Of a DNA stretch of 63,042 nucleotides, positions 9,754 through 18,574 are shown piece after piece. Location: contig JADJHR010000014.1 in assembly GCA_016707445.1 (NCBI GenBank), positions 1 through 63,042 of the forward strand, read 5' to 3'. The translations under genes and the position numbers were made by a program. Numbering within the stretch: the stretch's first letter is position 1; each line of letters starts with the position of its first letter. The notes beneath the pieces were generated by a model. That model ran no database searches and was not told the DNA's origin. It saw only the letters and a program-made list of their open reading frames with translations. This stretch comes from Rubrivivax sp. GTDB lineage: Bacteria > Pseudomonadota > Gammaproteobacteria > Burkholderiales > Burkholderiaceae_C.

Positions 9754-11273
9754 ACCACACCGAATTCCTGCGTCACGACGCCATCGCGCTGGCTGAACTC
9801 GTTCGGCGCGGCGACGTGCAGGCCAGCGAACTGCTGGACCTGGCCCTGGCCCAGATGGCGCGCGTGCAGCCGGCGGTGAATGCGGTGGTGCGCACGATGG
9901 AGGCGCAGGCACGCGCGCAGATCGCGGCCGGCTTCGATCGCCAGCACAGCCCTCTGGCCGGGGTCCCTTTTCTGCTGAAGGACGGCCTGCAGGACTACGC
10001 CGGCGTGCCCAGCGGGCTGGGCAGCCGGGGCCTGCAGCATGTGGTCGCCAAGCAGCACGCAGCGACCACGCGGCGTTTTCTCGACGCCGGGCTGGTGATC
10101 TTCGGCAAGACCAACCTGCCGGAGCTGGGGCTCAAGGGCGTCAGCGATTCACAGCTGCACGGCCCGGTCAGCAACCCCTGGGACCTGACACGCAACGCGG
10201 GTGGGTCGAGCGGTGGCGCGGCTGCCGCGGTGGCCGCCGGCGTGTTGCCGATGGCAGCTGGCAGCGACGGTGGCGGGTCGCTGCGCATCCCGGCGGCCTG
10301 CTGCGGGCTGTTCACGCTCAAGCCTTCGCGTGGGCGCATCTCTGAAGCGCCGCTGTTCGGCGAGGTCTGGTTCGGCGCCTGCACGCATGGTGTGATCTCG
10401 CGCAGCGTGCGCGACAGCGCGTTGGCGCTCGACCTGCTGTGCGGCCCTGAGCCCGGCGATCCGTTTCCGGTCATGTTGCCGTCCGAGCCCTTTGCCGAGG
10501 CGGCGCGGCGCGAGCCCCAGCGCCTGCGCATCGGCTTCAGCGTGGCGTCGCCCATCGGCACGCCGGTGCAGCCCGAGGCGCTGGCCGCGGTCGACCATGC
10601 GGTGGCCCTGCTGCAGCGCCTGGGCCACGAGCTGGTGCCGGCGGCGCCCGAGATCGACGGCGCCGCGCTGGCCCGCGCCTATCTGAGCATGTACCTGGGC
10701 CAGGTCGCGGCCGAGGTGGCGCAGGCGCGGGCGCTGGGGGCCCGCGGGCGAGACTTCGAACTGCTGACGCGGGCGATGGCGGTGCTGGGGCGTGCCAGCT
10801 CGGCGGCCACGCTCAGCACCGAGCTGCTGCGCTGGAACGACTTTGCGCGTGCGCTGGGCCGCTTCCATCAGCAGCACGACCTGCTGCTGTCGCCGGTGAT
10901 GGCCGGGCCGGCACTGCGCCACGGCGCCACCGATCTTCCACGCTGGCAGGCGCTGGCTTTGGAAGGCCTGGTCTCCAGCGGGCTGCTGGCCTTGCTGGCG
11001 CGCAGCGGGCTGATCGGCCCTGTGGTCGACGCGATCGCTGCCGACAACATGACACCCGTGCCCTTCACGCAGCTGGCCAACCTGAGCGGCACCCCCGCGA
11101 TGAGCGTGCCGCTGTACTGGACGCCCGATGGCTTGCCGCTGGGCGTGCAGTTCGTCGGCCGCATGGGTGACGAGGCCACGCTGCTGCAGCTGGCCGTTCA
11201 ACTGGAGCAGGCAGCGCCCTGGTTCGACCGCCTGCCGCTGCTGGCGCGGGCAGGCGAGAATGAGCAGAAGTAA
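9750..11273 (+). CDS. Amidase (amidase-signature family)
   Basis: This 507-aa amidase-signature hydrolase has the expected Ser-cisSer-Lys centre: the catalytic Lys in PFLLKDG near residue 77 and the Gly/Ser-rich core GGSSGGAAAAVAAG near residues 151-164 with GSDGGGSLRIPA after it. The C-terminal YWTPDGLPLGVQFVGR is also typical. Substrate is not predictable from sequence; the family includes aliphatic and aryl amidases and 6-aminohexanoate-cyclic-dimer hydrolases. It starts inside the rsmE stop codon. Confidence 0.9.
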   Translation: MNHTEFLRHDAIALAELVRRGDVQASELLDLALAQMARVQPAVNAVVRTMEAQARAQIAAGFDRQHSPLAGVPFLLKDGLQDYAGVPSGLGSRGLQHVVAKQHAATTRRFLDAGLVIFGKTNLPELGLKGVSDSQLHGPVSNPWDLTRNAGGSSGGAAAAVAAGVLPMAAGSDGGGSLRIPAACCGLFTLKPSRGRISEAPLFGEVWFGACTHGVISRSVRDSALALDLLCGPEPGDPFPVMLPSEPFAEAARREPQRLRIGFSVASPIGTPVQPEALAAVDHAVALLQRLGHELVPAAPEIDGAALARAYLSMYLGQVAAEVAQARALGARGRDFELLTRAMAVLGRASSAATLSTELLRWNDFARALGRFHQQHDLLLSPVMAGPALRHGATDLPRWQALALEGLVSSGLLALLARSGLIGPVVDAIAADNMTPVPFTQLANLSGTPAMSVPLYWTPDGLPLGVQFVGRMGDEATLLQLAVQLEQAAPWFDRLPLLARAGENEQK

Positions 11274-11291
11274 TATTTGAGGACTTTCGTC

Positions 11292-11372
11292 ATGGGCCTG
11301 CTGGCCAACGACGGGACCGATGGCGGCCTGGGCGGTGCGGGTGATCTGCTGGCGGCCTTTCTGCGCCGTTGA
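11292..11372 (+). CDS. Possible 26-aa leader or micro-ORF
   Basis: An ATG at 11292 follows GAGGA at a good distance and opens a 26-codon frame rich in Gly, Leu and Asp. It lies between the amidase stop and the tusA promoter region. It resembles no known peptide and may be chance, or the remnant of a longer gene. Confidence 0.2.
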   Translation: MGLLANDGTDGGLGGAGDLLAAFLRR

Positions 11373-11400
11373 AACCTTTGTCCGCACCGTTGCCTGCCCT

Positions 11401-11443
11401 ACCCGGATGGGCTAGGGTCCATCACCCGTTGCGGGAATAGACG
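11401..11443 (+). promoter_or_regulatory. Palindromic operator candidates upstream of tusA
   Basis: Two ACCCG-N3 palindrome-like elements lie here: ACCCG-GAT-GGGCT at 11401-11413 and ACCCG-TTG-CGGGA at 11424-11436. The second sits in a 24-bp block (11420-11443) that matches 20 of 24 positions of the block at 38683-38706 upstream of the fadL-like gene, including a common AATAGACG end. TAGGGT between the two elements could be a -10 box. The block is about 85 bp before the tusA start. Confidence 0.5.
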
Positions 11444-11527
11444 GCCCCGCTGCGAACGCGGCTAATCAACCTTGCTTTGCCCTGTGGGGCACTTGCCAGC
11501 ACGCGCCAACGGCGCCAGGAGACATGC

Positions 11528-11755
11528 ATGAAGTTCGACAAGGAATTCGACGCCTCGGGGTTGTCCTGCCCGCTGCCCATCGTCAAGACCAAGAAGTCGC
11601 TGAACGACATGGCGCCGGGCCAGGTGCTGCGCGTGGTGGCCACCGACCCCGGCTCGGTCTGCGACATGGCCGCCTTTGCCGAGCAGACCGGCCATGCGCT
11701 GCTGTCGTCGGGCGAAGAAGCCGGCAAGTACGTGTTCTTTCTGAAGAAGGCCTAG
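11528..11755 (+). CDS. tusA: Sulfur carrier protein TusA
   Basis: This 75-aa protein carries the family CPxP motif (CPLP, Cys14), the cysteine that holds a persulfide and hands it to DsrEFH or other acceptors. In sulfur oxidisers TusA is a central sulfane-sulfur shuttle in the cytoplasm. The ATG at 11528 follows AGGAG. It is the first gene of an apparent operon with dsrE2 and a YeeE transporter; the usual rhodanese gene of the rhd-tusA-dsrE2 arrangement is not present next to it. Confidence 0.93.
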   Translation: MKFDKEFDASGLSCPLPIVKTKKSLNDMAPGQVLRVVATDPGSVCDMAAFAEQTGHALLSSGEEAGKYVFFLKKA

Positions 11756-11839
11756 ACCGGCCGCACGCCCCCTCAGGCGCAGCGTCAGCGACCGCCACCC
11801 CGGCGCAGCAATGCGCCTGCACCCCGGAGTCCCTACCCC

Positions 11840-12310
11840 ATGGCCAGCAAGAAGATGGCGATCATCGCGACCAAGGGCGCGCTCGACATGGCGTACCCGC
11901 CCTTGATCCTGGCGTCCACCGCTTCGGCTCTGGGCTGGGAGGTGCAGATCTTCTTCACCTTCTACGGGCTGCAGCTGCTGCGCAAGGACCTGAGCGGCAT
12001 CGCGATCAGCCCGATCGGCAACCCGGCGATGCCGATGCCGGTGCCGATGCCGGTGATGGTGTCGGCGTTGCCCGGCATGCAGGCCATGGCCACGTCGATG
12101 ATGAAGGCCAAGATGAAGAAGAAGGGCGTGGCCTCGCTGCAGGAATTGCGCGACCTGTGCCTGGAGGCCGAGGTCAAGTTCATCGCCTGCCAGATGACGG
12201 TGGACCTGTTCGATTTCGACAAGTCCGATTTCATCGACGGCATCGAATACGGCGGCGCGGCCACCTTCATGAAGTTCGCCGGCGAAACCGACGTCTGCCT
12301 GTTCATCTAG
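11840..12310 (+). CDS. dsrE2: DsrE2-type sulfurtransferase
   Basis: The 156-aa protein belongs to the DsrE/DsrF/DrsH-like family. It has the MAIIATKG start of the fold, a hydrophobic middle stretch and two cysteines spaced nine residues apart (Cys107 in DLCLEAE, Cys117 in IACQMT), the likely persulfide sites. A Met/Pro-rich stretch at residues 64-73 and a basic MKAKMKKK run at 88-95 are notable. DsrE2 proteins are membrane-associated sulfur-transfer partners of TusA. It lies 84 bp after tusA. Confidence 0.9.
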   Translation: MASKKMAIIATKGALDMAYPPLILASTASALGWEVQIFFTFYGLQLLRKDLSGIAISPIGNPAMPMPVPMPVMVSALPGMQAMATSMMKAKMKKKGVASLQELRDLCLEAEVKFIACQMTVDLFDFDKSDFIDGIEYGGAATFMKFAGETDVCLFI

Positions 12311-12340
12311 CGCCTGCGGGGTCCGTGTGAAAATTCGGCG

Positions 12341-13463
12341 ATGAGTGCCACGCCTGACCTGTTCCAGACCGTGATCTGGGGCGGCTTCGCCCTCGGTGCA
12401 GGCTTCGGCGCGGTGGCGCAGCGCGCCAACTTCTGCACCATGGGTGCGCTGTCGGACATCGTCAACATGGGCCACTGGGGCCGGGCGCGCATGTGGCTGC
12501 TGGCGATCGCGGTGGCCATTGGTGGGGCCGCGCTGCTTCAGCACAGCGGCCAGGTCGACCTGGCGAAATCGATCTACCTGCGTGGCGCCAGCCTGCCCTG
12601 GTTGTCGATGCTGCTCGGCGGTGTGCTGTTCGGCATCGGCATGAGCCTGTCGGGCGGCTGCGCGAACAAGAACCTGCTGCGCCTGGGCGGTGGCAGCCTG
12701 CGTTCGCTGGTGGTACTGGTGTTCATGGCGATCGCCGCCTACATGACGCTCAAAGGGCCTGTTCGGCCAGTGGCGTGCGACGCTGCTCGACCCGGTGGCC
12801 GTGTCGCAGGCCGAAGGCGCGTTGAAGGGCGCCACGCTGGGACATCTGCTGGCCAACATCAGCGGCCTGGCGCCCGAGCGTGTGCTGCCGGCACTGGCCG
12901 CGGTGCTGGTGCTGGCGTTGCTGGTCTTCGTGTTCAAGGACAAGCGCTTTCGGGCCAACGGGTTGCAGGTCTTCGCCGGCGCGGCGATCGGCGCGGTGAT
13001 CGTCGGCGGCTGGTACGTCAGCGGCCATCTGGGCTTCGGCGAGAACCCCGAGACGCTGGAGCAGGTCTACTTCGCCACCAACACACGCACGCTCGAATCG
13101 CTGAGCTTCGTGGCGCCGCTGGCCTACACGCTGGAACTGCTGATGCTGTGGACCGACAAGTCGCTGCACGCCAGCTTCGGCATTGCGGCACTGCTGGGCA
13201 TGGTGACTGGCGCGGCCGTGGTGGCACTGGCCACACGCAGCTTTCGCTGGGAAGGCTTTGCCTCGCTGGCCGACCTGCGCCGCCAGATCGTCGGTGCACT
13301 GCTGATGGGATTTGGCGGCGTCACCGCGATGGGCTGCACCATCGGTCAGGGCCTGACCGGCGTTTCGACGCTGGCCGTCGGCTCGTTCATCGCACTGGCC
13401 GGCATTGTCGGTGGTTGCGTGGCGACGCTGAAATACATCGCCTGGCAGGCCGAGCGCGAGTAG
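12341..13463 (+). CDS. yeeE: YeeE/YedE-family (TsuA-like) sulfur transporter, frameshifted
   Basis: This polytopic membrane protein matches the YeeE/YedE family, whose studied members import thiosulfate through cysteine relays. Conserved cysteines are seen in NFCTMG (Cys32), SGGCANKN and the family signature MGCTIGQGLTG near the C-terminus. The frame breaks at a GGG run at 12755-12757. Removing one G joins the two halves smoothly as LKGLFGQWRATLLDP. The break is most likely a sequencing error. It is the third gene of the tusA-dsrE2 operon and probably supplies or exports a sulfur species. Confidence 0.9.
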
Positions 13464-13535
13464 CGGCCGCTGCCGCACGCCCCGCGCCGGGGGCGCACCC
13501 ACAATCGGCGCCGTCGCGGTCAACCACGCACCACC

Positions 13536-15551
13536 ATGAGCGCAAGTCGCACGATCGACGTCGACACCCTGTGGCGCCTGCAGCGCATCGGCAATCCGGC
13601 GCTGGCCCCCGACGGCGCCCATGCGGTCTGCGCCGTCACGTCGTACTCGATGCAGGACAACCGGGGCAGCACCAGCCTGTGGCTGCTGCCCACCGACCGG
13701 CGTGCCCCGCGCCGCTTGACGCGCTGCGGCGACAAGGACGGGCAGCCCGCCTGGTCGCCACATGGTGACCGTATCGCCTTCATTGCCAAACGTGAACAGC
13801 AGGGCCAAAAGGACAGCACCGCCCAGCTCTACCTGATCGATGCCGCCGGGGGTGAGGCCGAGCGTGCCAGCGACTTCGGCCCCGGCATCGAGGCCTTCAA
13901 GTGGATGCCCGATGGCCGCCGTGTGCTCTTCGTGGCCTGGGTCTGGCCCGAACTGAAGGGCAGCAAGGCGCAGAACCGGCAGCACAAGGCCTTTGGCGAG
14001 CGCAAGGACAGCGCCTACGTCACCGGCCAGGCGCAATACCGCTACTTCGACCACAACCTGCCGATGGGGCGTATGCCGCACCTGCTGCTGCTTGACCTGA
14101 AGAGCGGCGGCATCCGCGACCTGTTCGAAGGCAGTGGCTACGAACTGCCGCTCGAGGCACCCGGCAGCACGCACTTCGACATCGCGCCCGACGGCAGCCG
14201 CATCGCTTTTGTGCATGATCCGGCGCCGCGCAAGCTGGCCAGCAACCCCACCGCACTGGCTGAACTCAATTTGGCAACGGGCCGTTTCGAGGCCCTCAGC
14301 GCCGACGCCGACTGGAACTACGACGCCCCGCGCTACAGCCCCGACGGCACGGCGCTGGCCTGCGTCGCGGCGCATGTCGGGCGGCGCCACACCATGCCGG
14401 GCCGGCCGGCACTGCGGCGCCGCGGCCAGCCCTGGCGCATGCTGGCCGAAGGCCGCGACTTCGAGGTCGACGCCCCGCTGCGCTGGAGTGCCGACGGCAG
14501 CCGGCTGCTGTTCACCGCCGAAGACCGCGGCCGCCGGCCGCTGTGGCAGTTGACGCTGCACGACGACACCTGCACGGTGGTGGTGCCGGGCGGTTGGGTG
14601 CAGGGTTTCGACCTGGCGGGAGCGGCCGGCGGCGAGACCCTGGTGGTGGCGGCCGACAGCGCTCGGCACCCGGTGCAGGTGCAGGCCCAGCGCAGCGGCG
14701 GCACCCCGCTGCGGCTGGAGCGCTTCAACGACGCGCTGCTGGCCGGCCTGACGCTGGGCGAGACACAGCAGGTCAGCCTGCGCGGCGCGCTGGGTGACGA
14801 GGTTCAGATGTGGCTGACCTTTCCACCCGGCTTCGATGCGCGACACAAGCACCCGCTGCTGCACGTGGTGCACGGTGGCCCCCATGCGGCGGCAGGCGAC
14901 ACCTTCGGCTACCGCTGGAACACGCAGCTGCTGGCCTCACGCGGGCATGTGGTGGCAGCCGTCAACTACCACGGCTCCAGCGGCTTCGGCTTCGCCTTTC
15001 GCGACAGCATCATGGGCCGCCAGGGCGAGCTCGAACTGCAGGACATCGAGGCCGGCACCGACTGGCTGCTGGCCCAGCCCTGGGCCGACGCGCAGCGTGT
15101 CTTCCTGTCCGGCGGCAGTTACGGCGGCTTCATGGCCGCGTGGCTGAACGGCCATGTTGCGGCGGGCCGCTACCGCGCGCAGGTCTGCCACGCCGGCGTG
15201 TTCGATCGCATCGCCACCTTCAGCGCCGACTCGTACCTGCATCGCCCACGCGACCTGGGCGCGCTGTACTGGGAAGACCCGGCGCGCGTGGCGGCACAGA
15301 ACCCCTGCAACTTCGCGCGCCACATGAACACGCCCACGCTCGTGATGCACGGCGCGCGTGACTACCGGGTGCCCGACTGCAACGGGCTGGCCTACTACAA
15401 CACGCTGCAGGCGCGCGGTGTGCCCGCCCGGCTGGTCTGGTTCCCCGACGAGAACCACTGGGTGCTCAAGCCCTGCAATTCACGGCTGTGGTATCAGGAG
15501 TTCTTCGACTGGCTGGCCGCGCACGACCCGGGGCCGTCGAGCGCACCCTGA
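13536..15551 (+). CDS. S9-family serine peptidase (acylaminoacyl-peptidase type)
   Basis: The protein is 671 aa. The N-terminal half holds PD40/WD40-like beta-propeller repeats. The C-terminal half is an alpha/beta hydrolase with the nucleophile motif GGSYGG (Ser528), an Asp in HGARDYRVP (near 609) and His in DENHWVLKP (near 641). Such enzymes clip short peptides, including acylated or dipeptidyl substrates. No signal peptide is evident, so it is probably cytoplasmic. It follows yeeE by 72 bp and may be transcribed with it, though no functional link is apparent. Confidence 0.9.
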   Translation: MSASRTIDVDTLWRLQRIGNPALAPDGAHAVCAVTSYSMQDNRGSTSLWLLPTDRRAPRRLTRCGDKDGQPAWSPHGDRIAFIAKREQQGQKDSTAQLYLIDAAGGEAERASDFGPGIEAFKWMPDGRRVLFVAWVWPELKGSKAQNRQHKAFGERKDSAYVTGQAQYRYFDHNLPMGRMPHLLLLDLKSGGIRDLFEGSGYELPLEAPGSTHFDIAPDGSRIAFVHDPAPRKLASNPTALAELNLATGRFEALSADADWNYDAPRYSPDGTALACVAAHVGRRHTMPGRPALRRRGQPWRMLAEGRDFEVDAPLRWSADGSRLLFTAEDRGRRPLWQLTLHDDTCTVVVPGGWVQGFDLAGAAGGETLVVAADSARHPVQVQAQRSGGTPLRLERFNDALLAGLTLGETQQVSLRGALGDEVQMWLTFPPGFDARHKHPLLHVVHGGPHAAAGDTFGYRWNTQLLASRGHVVAAVNYHGSSGFGFAFRDSIMGRQGELELQDIEAGTDWLLAQPWADAQRVFLSGGSYGGFMAAWLNGHVAAGRYRAQVCHAGVFDRIATFSADSYLHRPRDLGALYWEDPARVAAQNPCNFARHMNTPTLVMHGARDYRVPDCNGLAYYNTLQARGVPARLVWFPDENHWVLKPCNSRLWYQEFFDWLAAHDPGPSSAP

Positions 15552-15590
15552 TCCCGGCGCCGCGATCGCCACCGTTGCCCGGGGCGGGCC

Positions 15591-15809
15591 CTATTCCTCG
15601 CCTGCGGGGCGCGGCGTGCGAACCTGCAGCAGCAGGTCCTCGGCCTCGATCGGCGTGGCGGCGAACATCACGCGGATCTGCGCCTTGTCATCCACTGCCT
15701 GCTGCGCACGCAGGGTTTTGGCTTGCGCCGAGGCACCGGCGTAGGCCGCATGTTCTCCCAGTGCGGTCAGTTGCGCGAAGGGCCGCACGGCATAGACGTA
15801 GTAGGGCAT
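15591..15809 (-). CDS. Conserved-looking small hypothetical protein
   Basis: A 72-aa protein starting MPYYVYAVRPFAQL, soluble, with alternating helix-type sequence and a central IRVMFAATPIEAEDLLLQV segment. The coding character is good and it occupies the gap between the S9 peptidase and the S24-like gene. It starts 19 bp after the end of the S24-like gene on the same strand, so it may be the last gene of that operon. No family is recognised. Confidence 0.6.
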   Translation of the reverse strand: MPYYVYAVRPFAQLTALGEHAAYAGASAQAKTLRAQQAVDDKAQIRVMFAATPIEAEDLLLQVRTPRPAGEE

Positions 15810-15828
15810 GGCAGCAGGGGGGACAGTT

Positions 15829-16170
15829 TCAGAGGTAGGACTTGCTCAGCCGGCGACGGCCCGGCACGGCCTTCTGGATGACCACGCCGCGCACCGATTG
15901 CAGGTCGGCCAAGGGCAGATCGGGCCGCGCCTCGGGGTCGGGGTTCAGGGCGCGCAGCAGCCAGCCTTCACCGTGCCGGCACAACTGACGAAGCAGCCAT
16001 TCGCCGGCATGCTGCGCCAGCACGAAACTGCCGGACTTGACGGCGCCTTCGGGCTCGATGATCACGATCTCGCCATGCTTGAACTCGGGCGCCATCGCGT
16101 CACCCAGCACGCGCAGCGCGAAGCACTCACCGCTGCTGTCGTCGCCCTGCTCGCTGCCGCCGCAGCTCAT
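15829..16170 (-). CDS. S24/LexA-fold protein without catalytic residues
   Basis: A 113-aa protein that consists only of a LexA/UmuD C-terminal-type domain. The usual GDSMxP motif reads GDAMAPEF (Ala25 in place of the nucleophile Ser), and the position of the catalytic Lys reads LLRQL (Arg61). There is no N-terminal HTH. It therefore looks like a non-proteolytic S24 fold, perhaps a sensor or adaptor. Its start overlaps the stop of the ferredoxin-reductase gene by 4 bp, so it is part of the operon running away from dsrA. Confidence 0.7.
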   Translation of the reverse strand: MSCGGSEQGDDSSGECFALRVLGDAMAPEFKHGEIVIIEPEGAVKSGSFVLAQHAGEWLLRQLCRHGEGWLLRALNPDPEARPDLPLADLQSVRGVVIQKAVPGRRRLSKSYL

Positions 16171-17651
16171 GGCGTGAACTCGCTGTGCAGCTGTGCGGCC
16201 GGCACGCCGCCGGCCGTCAGGCCGCGCAACAGCGCCTGCACGAAGGGCTGCGGGCCGGCGATGTAGTAGTCACACTCGATGTCGAACAGGTCGGCGCGCA
16301 TGGCCGCAACCATCTGGTGGGCGCCAGACGCGGCATCGTCATCGCTGGACAGCGTGTATTCGAACGGGTCCAGCGCCTGCGACCAGGCGCGGCACTGGTT
16401 GGCCATGAAGTGGCCGTCGGGCCTTGTCGCCAGCCAGAACAGCGACATCGACGGTGCCTGGTCCATCGACAGCGCATGCTCGATCAGGCTCTTGATCGGC
16501 GCAAAACCGGTGTCACAGGCGGCAAACACCAAGGGGTGCGTGCTCTCGTTCAGCACGAACTGGCCCACCGGCCCCCACAGCGTGACGGCGTCACCCACCT
16601 TCAGGCCACCGTCGAACAGCTGTCGCGCCACCGGATCGTCGGCATTGCGGGCGATGAAGAACTGCAGGTTGCGGTCGTCGCAGGGGCAGCTGGCGATCGG
16701 GTGCAGCGCCTGCGCATCGTCACCACCGCCGCGGCCGGCCAGGCCCAGCGTCAGCGACTGGCCCGCCAGAAAGCGCAGTCGGTGGCTGCGCGGGGTCTGC
16801 AGATGCAGCAGCCGCGTGTCTTTGCCCAGTTCGCGCACGGCGCGCACGCTGGCCACGATCTGCTGTTCGGGGATGTCGTCGGGGCCGGCGGCTTCCAGCG
16901 TCTCCAGTGTCAGTTCGGCACTGGCGGCGGTGTGCGCGCAGGCCAGCACATAACCCTGCGCCTTCTCGGCCTCGGACAGGGCGTAGTCGGTGTGCATGGT
17001 GCGTGTCACCTGGCCGGCGGTGACGCGCACCTTGCACATGCCGCAGCTGCCATTGCCACAACCGTAGTTGAGCTTGAGCCCTGCGCGCATGCCGGCCTGC
17101 AGCAGCGTGTCGTGACCTTCCACCGCGAACTGGTGGCCACTGGGGCGCAGCGTCACCTGCGCCGACATCACCTTGAGCATGTCGTCCATCACGTCCAGCA
17201 TGTCGACCGATTCCATGGCCAAAGCACGCGCCAGCCCGTCGTTCAGCTGGCGATGCAGGGCGAGCAGGCGGCCGTCGCCGTCCTTCGCCTGTTCGATCTG
17301 CTGCGCCAGCGTGCTGCGCAACTCGATCACCAGCGCGTGGTAGCGCTGCAGGTGGCGCTGCACGTCGGCCAGTTCCTGCGTCTGCCGGAACAGCCGCTGC
17401 GCCAGCACCTCCTGGCTGGGCAACACGCGTTCGCGCAGGCGGCGGCCGAAGGCCTCGTCGCGGATCTGCGCCACGCGCTCGAGCAGCCCGCCTTCTTCCA
17501 GCTGTGCCTGCGGATACAGGCGCAGCAGGGTTTCAGTGTGGACCAGGCCGTCGCTGAGCTCGATCTCGCCGCGGCGCACCTGCTGCTGCAGCACGCCGCG
17601 CGGCACGCCCAGCAGGTGGGCGGCGCGCCAGATCGTGACCCATTGCGCCAT
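16167..17651 (-). CDS. 2Fe-2S ferredoxin / FAD-NAD reductase fusion
   Basis: From the ATG at 17651 the protein is about 494 aa. An N-terminal helical region of about 160 residues (HTH-like start MAQWVTIWRAAHLLGVPR, then coiled-coil-like sequence) is followed by a plant-type ferredoxin domain with CGNGSCGMC and a later Cys in VLACAHT. The C-terminal half is a ferredoxin-NADP reductase-like FAD domain and NAD domain (CDTGFAPIKSLIEHAL). This is the layout of oxygenase reductase subunits. It starts 7 bp after the TauD-like dioxygenase, so it may supply that enzyme with electrons, although Fe(II)/2-oxoglutarate enzymes do not normally need a reductase. The N-terminal region is unusual. Confidence 0.85.
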   Translation of the reverse strand: MAQWVTIWRAAHLLGVPRGVLQQQVRRGEIELSDGLVHTETLLRLYPQAQLEEGGLLERVAQIRDEAFGRRLRERVLPSQEVLAQRLFRQTQELADVQRHLQRYHALVIELRSTLAQQIEQAKDGDGRLLALHRQLNDGLARALAMESVDMLDVMDDMLKVMSAQVTLRPSGHQFAVEGHDTLLQAGMRAGLKLNYGCGNGSCGMCKVRVTAGQVTRTMHTDYALSEAEKAQGYVLACAHTAASAELTLETLEAAGPDDIPEQQIVASVRAVRELGKDTRLLHLQTPRSHRLRFLAGQSLTLGLAGRGGGDDAQALHPIASCPCDDRNLQFFIARNADDPVARQLFDGGLKVGDAVTLWGPVGQFVLNESTHPLVFAACDTGFAPIKSLIEHALSMDQAPSMSLFWLATRPDGHFMANQCRAWSQALDPFEYTLSSDDDAASGAHQMVAAMRADLFDIECDYYIAGPQPFVQALLRGLTAGGVPAAQLHSEFTP

Positions 17652-17658
17652 CCCGGTA

Positions 17659-18570
17659 TCAGGCCGCCGTGGCCCGGTCGAGGAAGCGTGCGCGGTAGAG
17701 CAGTCGCGGTTGCGCGGGGTCGTCGACGAAGGCGCTGCGGTCATGCAGCACGTTGTGGCCCACCACGCCCATGCCCGCTTGCAGGCCCACGCTCAGCAGG
17801 CCGGGCAGCTCAGTGTTCAGCAGGTCTGCCAGCCGCGCGGCAGCGGCCTGCACCAGGGCGTCGGCATGCCATTCGATGCTGCGTGTGCGTGCGGTGTAGC
17901 GCATGTGCAGCGCGCCCTGGTCGACGCTGAACACCGGCCCGCTTTGTTCCGCCCGCGCCTCGCCATCGTCACCCTGGCGCGCCGGAATCGTCATCGCGTC
18001 GGGCCGCATCAGCGCGCGCACCAGGGCCGGCGATTCGTCGCGCAGCGCGATGTAGACCAGCTCGGGGTCGAGCAGGCGGTTCACGCCGCCGCGGGCCGCC
18101 GGCCGCACGCAGTGCAGCAGCATGCCGTGGATGCGCCGATGCGAAGGGTGGTAGTAGCCGTCGGTGTGCCAGCGGATGGCCTGTTGGGTGTAGGGGATGA
18201 AGCCGCCGCGCCCGTCGCTGGCGCTGCTGACCTGGATGCTGGAGATGCCGTCCTCGTCGGCCAGCCAGTTGGCGTCCAGCCGCTGCAGCCCCAGCTGGGC
18301 GCCGAGCCGGCGCGGCATGTCACGATCGTCGTCACCCGGCGGCGATCGGTACAAGGCCATGTTCGCGTGCGCGATGTGTGAAAGCAGCAAATCGCGCTCG
18401 CCAACGCTGAGCGCACACGGGTCGACCACGTCGACCGTGATGGCCGCGGCGTCGGCCGGACGATGCTGCAGCTTCCATCCGCGCCAAGCGCGGTAGGCGA
18501 CGTCGTCGTCGAGGTCGAAGGCATGGCCCGACCCGGGCGTCTCGATCGAACGAAGGGACGGTGCCGTCAT
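17659..18570 (-). CDS. TauD/TfdA-like Fe(II) dioxygenase
   Basis: A 303-aa protein with the HxD iron motif in RWHTDGYYHPSHRR and a distal His in GHNVLHDRSAF, as in the clavaminate-synthase/TauD superfamily of 2-oxoglutarate-dependent dioxygenases. Members oxidise taurine, sulfonates, sulfate esters, trimethyllysine and others. The substrate here is unknown, but the position next to the dsr locus makes an organosulfur compound possible. It lies 4 bp after the 217-aa gene and just before a flavo-ferredoxin reductase. Confidence 0.8.
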   Translation of the reverse strand: MTAPSLRSIETPGSGHAFDLDDDVAYRAWRGWKLQHRPADAAAITVDVVDPCALSVGERDLLLSHIAHANMALYRSPPGDDDRDMPRRLGAQLGLQRLDANWLADEDGISSIQVSSASDGRGGFIPYTQQAIRWHTDGYYHPSHRRIHGMLLHCVRPAARGGVNRLLDPELVYIALRDESPALVRALMRPDAMTIPARQGDDGEARAEQSGPVFSVDQGALHMRYTARTRSIEWHADALVQAAAARLADLLNTELPGLLSVGLQAGMGVVGHNVLHDRSAFVDDPAQPRLLYRARFLDRATAA

Positions 18571-18574
18571 GGGT

